Below, in pieces: positions 59,726 through 64,000 of a stretch of DNA of 64,000 bases. This DNA comes from Risungbinella massiliensis (lineage in GTDB: Bacteria; Bacillota; Bacilli; Thermoactinomycetales; Thermoactinomycetaceae), in the NCBI RefSeq assembly GCF_000942395.1, contig NZ_LN812103.1, forward strand, positions 157,000 through 220,999, in the 5' to 3' direction. A program made the translations under genes and the position numbers. Each line of letters opens with the position of its first letter. Position 1 is the first letter of the stretch. The notes below the pieces were generated by a model. The model was not told the origin of the DNA, searched no databases, and worked only from the letters and a program-made list of their open reading frames with translations.

Positions 59726-59767
59726 TGTAAACGCTTTATTTTGTGACTAGTAAATAAAACGTTTTCA
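59726..59767. promoter_or_regulatory. Two cre-like sites in the divergent region
   Basis: TGTAAACGCTTTAT (59726-59739) and ATAAAACGTTTTCA (59754-59767) each match 12 of 14 positions of the CcpA cre consensus TGWAANCGNTNWCA. TATAAT at 59770-59775 is a plus-strand -10 candidate. CcpA control of one or both divergent genes is possible. Confidence 0.4.
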
Positions 59768-59806
59768 TATATAATAGATTTTGGATCCCCCTTCTATGGA
59801 TCCCAC

Positions 59807-59850
59807 GAGGAACTAGAAGGGGGAAAAGTTTTCCATCCTTCTAGTTCCTC
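59807..59850 (+). promoter_or_regulatory. Leader hairpin of the 29-residue gene
   Basis: Perfect 14-bp stem GAGGAACTAGAAGG / CCTTCTAGTTCCTC with a 16-base loop, about 15 bases before the ribosome site GTGGAGG. No U-tract follows. Confidence 0.6.
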
Positions 59851-59879
59851 CACATTACAATGAGTGGAGGTTGGTAAAA

Positions 59880-59969
59880 ATGAAACAATGCACATGTTCA
59901 AATCCACAACCAGTAGATGCTGTGGATGGAAAAGCGATTTGTTCATGTGGTGGGGTTATCACAAAATAA
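59880..59969 (+). CDS. Four-cysteine mini-protein, 29 residues
   Basis: ATG after GTGGAGGTTGGT. It encodes MKQCTCSNPQPVDAV, then a C-terminal half ending AICSCGGVITK: two CxC pairs 17 residues apart, suited to one zinc or iron site. It has its own leader hairpin, a TATAAT box upstream and a terminator 14 bases after the stop, so it forms a complete transcription unit. No family is recognised. Small treble-clef-like or metallothionein-like peptides are possible. Confidence 0.55.
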   Translation: MKQCTCSNPQPVDAVDGKAICSCGGVITK

Positions 59970-59983
59970 CATCATCACAGCGG

Positions 59984-60015
59984 CAAGATACGGGAGATTC
60001 CTGTATCTTGTTTTT
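59984..60015 (+). terminator. Terminator of the 29-residue gene
   Basis: CAAGATAC.GGA / TCC.GTATCTTG followed by TTTTTAG. Confidence 0.85.
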
Positions 60016-60038
60016 AGTTTGTAGAGGAGTTGGTCAAG

Positions 60039-60836
60039 ATGAGTGAGATTGAAGAGGTTATGATAGATTCCGAAGATGATCCTGAACTGGAAGAAAAGCT
60101 CGAACGAATCAAAGAACTAGCCCAGAAAAGAGATCTAGCTAGTACAGAAGAGATTTTCCAGTTGATTAAAGAACAACAAGATGAGCATGTGATATGGACT
60201 CTCGTCGAAGATCTTCCTGTCTTATCTCTTCCTGAGGTAGCGAAAAAAGCCTTGATGAATATCTTTCATACCATAGAAAGAGGAGACTACTCACCAAATT
60301 CTATCGTTATAGAAAAGTTGGAAGACTATTGGGATGAAGAGGTAGAGGCATTTTTATTAGATAATATCCAAGATCCGGATGAGATGGTTCGGGTAGCGAT
60401 ATGTGAATTGCTAGGGCGTGGAGAGTCGCAAGCTGGTATCGGGGCGTTACGGATGCTTCTGCAAGACGAGGAATGGTTAGTACGTGGCTATGCAGCTCAA
60501 GCTTTAGGGGATATTGGTAATCAGGAACAAAAAACATTTCTTCAACAATGTTTACAGTCGGAAGAAAGTGATTGGGTACAAGTGAACCTCTATGAAGCAC
60601 TTTGTCAATTGGGAGAGAGGCAGTATTATACTTCTCTATTAGATTTACTGGATTCGCCTTCCTATCATACTAGGATCATCTGTACCTCTGCTCTTGTAGA
60701 ACTAGTCGAAAAGCAAGATGTAGAATTGATCTTAAAAAGATTTCGTCAGAGACTACTGATAGAGGACGCTTACTCGGTAGAGTGTCATTTACAAGATAAG
60801 ATAGCCTATTTGGAAGAAACGTTTTACGGGAATTAG
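60039..60836 (+). CDS. HEAT-repeat protein
   Basis: 265 residues, ATG after GAGGAGTTGGTC. Acidic N-terminal helices (residues 1-50), then about five HEAT repeats: EAFLLDNIQDPDEMVRVAIC, ALRMLLQDEEWLVRGYAAQA, LLDLLDSPSYHTRIICTSAL. The conserved Pro/Asp and V-R-x-x-A positions are clear. Such proteins are scaffolds for other proteins; no enzyme motif is present. Confidence 0.8.
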   Translation: MSEIEEVMIDSEDDPELEEKLERIKELAQKRDLASTEEIFQLIKEQQDEHVIWTLVEDLPVLSLPEVAKKALMNIFHTIERGDYSPNSIVIEKLEDYWDEEVEAFLLDNIQDPDEMVRVAICELLGRGESQAGIGALRMLLQDEEWLVRGYAAQALGDIGNQEQKTFLQQCLQSEESDWVQVNLYEALCQLGERQYYTSLLDLLDSPSYHTRIICTSALVELVEKQDVELILKRFRQRLLIEDAYSVECHLQDKIAYLEETFYGN

Positions 60837-60933
60837 TTTGACTGCATAGATGGAAGGAAGGTCATTACTAATTGCTAGTATTCTAGTAGCTCCGACAGGA
60901 AGAATTTGGATTAATGAACAATCTGCTGTCTGT

Positions 60934-60967
60934 AAAAAAGGTAGAGTGCCTATTTCTGACCTCTACC
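60934..60967 (-). terminator. Terminator of the his operon
   Basis: On the minus strand, GGTAGAG / CTCTACC with a 14-base loop is followed by TTTTTT. The stem overlaps the hisI stop codon. Confidence 0.8.
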
Positions 60968-61628
60968 ATTGTTGGATTGGTTGACGATCTTTTTTCCGAT
61001 TGCCTTCCTTCTGATGACGCTCCGCTAATACTTGGATCACATTGGACCAAGTTACACCACTGATTTCTAGCAATACCATTAAGTGATAGAGCAGATCAGC
61101 ACTTTCAGCAGCTACTTCGGCACGATTTTCTCCTTTTGCTGCTAGAATTACCTCGACTGCTTCTTCTCCGAACTTTTTACAGATCTTATCCATCCCTTCC
61201 CGGAAAAGATAGCTTGTATAGGAAGAAGTGTCTTGGCTTAATCTTTTTTCTTGGACACGTTGTTGTAGGTCCTCTAGCTGAAAGGGGACTGTACTCTCTT
61301 CTTGTTCGGTTGAAGCTGGTATGGATGCTATTGGCGTGTCAAAACAAGAGACGGCTCCTGTGTGACAAGTAGGTCCTGCTGGTAGAACCTGAACCAATAG
61401 TGCATCTTGATCACAATCTAGGCTCCAAGAGACTACTTGCTGGATGTTGCCTGAGGTTTCCCCTTTTTTCCAGAGACGTTCTTTGGAGCGAGAGTAAAAC
61501 CAAGCTACACCTGTTTCCGCCATTTTCTCAAAGGCTTCTTGGTTTTGGTAACCAAGCATTAGCACTTCGTTGGTCTTGGCATGTTGCAGAATGGTAGGGA
61601 TGAGTCCTTTTGAAAAGTCAGGTTTCAC
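60963..61628 (-). CDS. hisI: Phosphoribosyl-AMP cyclohydrolase / phosphoribosyl-ATP pyrophosphatase
   Basis: Bifunctional HisIE, 221 residues. GTG 61628 follows AAAGGAG and lies inside the end of hisF. Cyclohydrolase part (1-115): [32 protein letters not shown], and metal residues in [11 protein letters not shown] and CHTGAVSCF. Pyrophosphatase part (from about 130): [20 protein letters not shown] and [15 protein letters not shown]. Steps 2 and 3 of histidine synthesis; last gene of the operon. Confidence 0.94.
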   Translation of the reverse strand: MKPDFSKGLIPTILQHAKTNEVLMLGYQNQEAFEKMAETGVAWFYSRSKERLWKKGETSGNIQQVVSWSLDCDQDALLVQVLPAGPTCHTGAVSCFDTPIASIPASTEQEESTVPFQLEDLQQRVQEKRLSQDTSSYTSYLFREGMDKICKKFGEEAVEVILAAKGENRAEVAAESADLLYHLMVLLEISGVTWSNVIQVLAERHQKEGNRKKDRQPIQQW

Positions 61629-62376
61629 GGATCGGTACTCCTTTCTGGATACAAGCCTCTTTGACTGTCCCAATACAATAGGTTTCCTCATGAAAAATAG
61701 AGGCAGCTAAAGCAGCAGAGACTTTTGTTTCTTGGAAAACTTCGACGATATGTTCTGGTGCACCACAACCGCCAGAGGCGATGATCGGTACAGAAACTTT
61801 TTCTCCAATGGCACGTAGGAGCGGCAGATCATATCCGTTTTTCTCGCCATCTTGATCCATGCTGGTGACAAGGAGTTCTCCAGCACCAAGTGAGACTGCT
61901 TTTTCTGCCCACTCAACCGCATCGATTTTCGTCAAACGTTTTCCTCCATGTGTAGAAAGAACCCAACGATCTCCGTCCTTTTTTGCATCGATAGCGACTA
62001 CGATGCACTGAGAACCAAATCGATCACTTGCTTCTCGGATGAGCTCAGGTCGACGAACAGCAGCACTATTGAGACTTACCTTATCAGCACCAGCACGTAG
62101 AAGTTGTTGAATTTGTGTTAGATCGGAGATACCTCCGCCAACTGTTAGTGGAATAAAAAGCTCTTGGGCAGTGCGTTCCACTACGTCGAGCATCGTGGAA
62201 CGCCCTTCTACCGTAGCGGAAATGTCGAGAAAGATTAGTTCATCTGCACCTTCTGCGTTATAGCGTTTTGCCATCGCAACGGGGTCTCCCATCTGGCGGA
62301 GTCCTTGGAATTGAATCCCTTTTACCACATTCCCCTCTTTTACATCGAGACAAGGGATAATTCGTTTAGTTAACAT
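61618..62376 (-). CDS. hisF: Imidazole glycerol phosphate synthase subunit HisF
   Basis: 252 residues, TIM barrel cyclase subunit. [20 protein letters not shown] carries the catalytic aspartate near residue 11; the second is in [14 protein letters not shown] (about residue 130). Phosphate sites TVGGGISDL and [12 protein letters not shown]. It overlaps hisA upstream and hisI downstream, so translation is coupled. Confidence 0.96.
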   Translation of the reverse strand: MLTKRIIPCLDVKEGNVVKGIQFQGLRQMGDPVAMAKRYNAEGADELIFLDISATVEGRSTMLDVVERTAQELFIPLTVGGGISDLTQIQQLLRAGADKVSLNSAAVRRPELIREASDRFGSQCIVVAIDAKKDGDRWVLSTHGGKRLTKIDAVEWAEKAVSLGAGELLVTSMDQDGEKNGYDLPLLRAIGEKVSVPIIASGGCGAPEHIVEVFQETKVSAALAASIFHEETYCIGTVKEACIQKGVPIRET

Positions 62377-63079
62377 TCATTTTCTCCTCCTTATCCCAGA
62401 TAGTTCCTTCATAGGCCGCACGTCCTACGATGACGGCTCTAGCGCCAGTTGGTTGAAGTGCTTGGAAATCGGATCGATCCCGAACACCACCTGAGGCGAT
62501 AACATCACAGGAAACAAGGGAGCAGAGCAAGGCGGTTCGCTCTAGATTAGGTCCTTGCATGGTGCCATCGCGTTCGATATCGGTGTAGATGATACCTGCT
62601 ACCCCTGCCTGATCCATCGCGGTCGCCAAATCCCAGATGGTCGCCTCTGATGCATCCAACCAACCATTGGTTGCCACTTTGTCCCCTTTTGCGTCCAATC
62701 CTACATAGATCTTTCCAGGATATTTTTGAGCCAGTTGTTGAACCAATTTTGGATCTTCTACTGCGATCGTTCCCAAGATCACGGCTGCTGCTCCTGCTTG
62801 AAGATAGGCAGCAACAGTTGCCTCGTCACGAATACCCCCGCCAACCTCAATGGGTACTTCACTTGCCGTAATCAGTTCTTGGATCAAAGAGAGCTGAGTA
62901 GCTTTTTTGTCTTTGGCACCGTTGAGGTCGACGATATGGATGCGCTCTACCTGTTTAGAGGCAAAAAAACGGAGTGCTTCTTGTGGGGTGAGTGGCATTT
63001 CTCTTTTTTGCCCATAGTCTCCTTGATAGAGACGAACACACTCCCCGTTATATAGATCGATTGCCGGCCATATTTTCAT
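62366..63079 (-). CDS. hisA: ProFAR isomerase HisA
   Basis: 1-(5-phosphoribosyl)-5-[(5-phosphoribosylamino)methylideneamino]imidazole-4-carboxamide isomerase, 237 residues. [20 protein letters not shown] (catalytic aspartate near residue 8), [34 protein letters not shown] (second aspartate) and [14 protein letters not shown] 63079 follows GGGAGG within the end of hisH; a TTG three codons earlier is possible. Confidence 0.95.
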   Translation of the reverse strand: MKIWPAIDLYNGECVRLYQGDYGQKREMPLTPQEALRFFASKQVERIHIVDLNGAKDKKATQLSLIQELITASEVPIEVGGGIRDEATVAAYLQAGAAAVILGTIAVEDPKLVQQLAQKYPGKIYVGLDAKGDKVATNGWLDASEATIWDLATAMDQAGVAGIIYTDIERDGTMQGPNLERTALLCSLVSCDVIASGGVRDRSDFQALQPTGARAVIVGRAAYEGTIWDKEEKMNVN

Positions 63080-63665
63080 CTGATACAAATCCTCCCTCTA
63101 GTGCTTGTTTTAAAATGCGAAGGCCATTTTCTCCGCTTTTTTCTGGATGAAACTGGATTCCGATCACGTTGTTCTGTTGGATGATGGCTGGTATTTTCTC
63201 TCCATAGTCTGTAGTGGCGATAATCCAATCTGAAGAGGTATCTACCATATAGCTGTGGACAAAGTAAACATACTTTTCTGCAACATTGCCTTGTTCCCGG
63301 TGTAGCTGGTTCCAGCCCATGTGAGGTAAAGGGAGTTCCGAACGAATAAATCGAACAGTACCAGGTAACAGACCGAGACCACTCGTTCCTCCACCTTCTT
63401 CTCCGTACTCTACAAGTAGTTGCATACCAAGGCAGATTCCAATGAACGGCTTTTGTCTAGCTATTTCTTGCAATACATCCCGTAAGCCACGTTGATCAAT
63501 TTCTTTTATTGCAGCTGTAAAGGAACCAACTCCAGGGAGAATAATTGCCTCCGCAGCTCGTAATTCCTCAACACAATCCGTTAATTTTGCTTCGTATCCA
63601 AGAGTGACAAGTGCTCGTTCCACATTCCCTACATTGCCCATCCCATAATCGACGATTGCGATCAT
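63048..63665 (-). CDS. hisH: Imidazole glycerol phosphate synthase glutamine amidotransferase HisH
   Basis: 205 residues, class I amidotransferase that feeds ammonia to His[19 protein letters not shown] at the start, oxyanion region ILPGVGSF, nucleophile in [12 protein letters not shown] (Cys near residue 80), and the His-Glu pair in [13 protein letters not shown] (about 183). Its ATG overlaps the end of hisB by four bases. Confidence 0.95.
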   Translation of the reverse strand: MIAIVDYGMGNVGNVERALVTLGYEAKLTDCVEELRAAEAIILPGVGSFTAAIKEIDQRGLRDVLQEIARQKPFIGICLGMQLLVEYGEEGGGTSGLGLLPGTVRFIRSELPLPHMGWNQLHREQGNVAEKYVYFVHSYMVDTSSDWIIATTDYGEKIPAIIQQNNVIGIQFHPEKSGENGLRILKQALEGGFVSDENMAGNRSI

Positions 63666-64000
63666 GCCAATACCCCTTTCGTCGATGGTAGCTCTTGGCT
63701 TACGACATGGATCGCTTCTTTGAGTGCTCGCCCAAACGCCTTGAATATACTCTCGATTTGGTGATGCGTGTTGGAGCCATGCAGGAGATCGATATGCAAG
63801 GTGATCCCACTATGCAGACAAAAAGCTCGGAAAAATTCTTCGACTAATTCAGTATCAAAAGTTCCTACTTTTTCGCGAGAGAAGGAAGCGCCAAAATGAC
63901 AATAAGGTCGTCCGCTAATATCGAGGGTGACTCGACTTAGTGTCTCATCCATTGGAACATAAGCTGTTCCATAACGTTCGATCCCTTTTCGGTCCCCTAG
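63662..64000 (-). CDS. hisB: Imidazoleglycerol-phosphate dehydratase HisB (partial, C-terminal part)
   Basis: The frame is open to the window edge, so the N-terminus lies outside. Visible: [39 protein letters not shown], and the metal motif region [20 protein letters not shown] with paired histidines; about 112 residues of a ~195-residue enzyme. Sixth step of histidine synthesis. The ATG inside the frame at 63952 is internal methionine, not the start. Confidence 0.94.
   Translation of the reverse strand, partial: LGDRKGIERYGTAYVPMDETLSRVTLDISGRPYCHFGASFSREKVGTFDTELVEEFFRAFCLHSGITLHIDLLHGSNTHHQIESIFKAFGRALKEAIHVVSQELPSTKGVLA

Noticed and set aside
1-64000. CRISPR array or cas genes
   Set aside because: No regularly spaced direct repeats and no Cas-like proteins were seen anywhere in the window.

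Overview
The window comes from a low-GC, Gram-positive, endospore-forming bacterium of the order Bacillales. The evidence is a spo0M homologue, a yfhH (DUF1811) homologue, fadNAE and opp operons in Bacillus-type order, a GlnR/TnrA box, FadR-type boxes, strong AGGAGG ribosome sites with many TTG/GTG starts, and many U-tract terminators. A DUF2637-like membrane/HTH protein and DUF4397 proteins would fit Thermoactinomycetaceae, but that family assignment is an inference. No taxonomic search was possible.

Layout. 0-2 kb: the 3' end of a 5S rRNA gene, an ammonium transporter behind a GlnR/TnrA box, and a tRNA-Thr. 2.5-9.5 kb: an oppABCDF oligopeptide importer with a FadR-like palindrome upstream of oppA, then alanine dehydrogenase and a tRNA-Ala. 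9.6-13.4 kb: a low-density accessory stretch downstream of tRNA-Ala, with two coupled tiny genes, a 55-residue ribbon-helix-helix protein, a DUF2637-like protein, a truncated haemoglobin, a hairpin pair resembling an IS200/IS605 end, and a broken gntP fragment. 13.4-30.2 kb: mostly housekeeping and sporulation-type genes (ROK kinase, purine permease, ung, a helix-turn-helix regulator, a beta-lactamase-fold hydrolase, a CPBP protease, two DUF4397 proteins, an XRE-TPR regulator, spo0M, a coat-like protein, ispH, yfhH) with small genes between them.

30.3-35.3 kb: two related short palindromic elements, an unusual structured leader in front of speD, and two copies of a cassette made of a long palindrome, a coiled-coil ORF and a GGAGGG-type terminator. 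35.4-44.6 kb: ptsHI, an M32 carboxypeptidase, a BioC-like methyltransferase and a two-component system. 44.7-50.2 kb: two tandem paralogous FtsK/HerA/VirD4-like ATPases, one with an intact and one with a degraded active site, followed by a small membrane protein. A stem-loop element shared with the hypothetical gene at 39.3 kb lies upstream of each ATPase gene. This set is the best candidate in the window for an undescribed system.

50.2-59.6 kb: a PIG-L deacetylase, the fadN-fadA-fadE beta-oxidation operon behind a near-perfect FadR box, a structured RNA-like segment, an AbrB/PIN toxin-antitoxin pair and an FAD amine oxidase. 59.8-64 kb: a 29-residue four-cysteine mini-gene, a HEAT-repeat protein and the end of a histidine operon (hisB-hisH-hisA-hisF-hisIE) on the minus strand, cut by the window edge inside hisB.

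Metabolic links are ordinary. Peptide import (Opp), alanine dehydrogenase and ammonium uptake concern nitrogen and carbon supply. The fad operon and the FadR-like site before oppA hint that fatty-acid status might also affect peptide uptake. All start-site choices below rest on visible ribosome binding sites. Family assignments come from motif recognition by eye and were not tested by database search.
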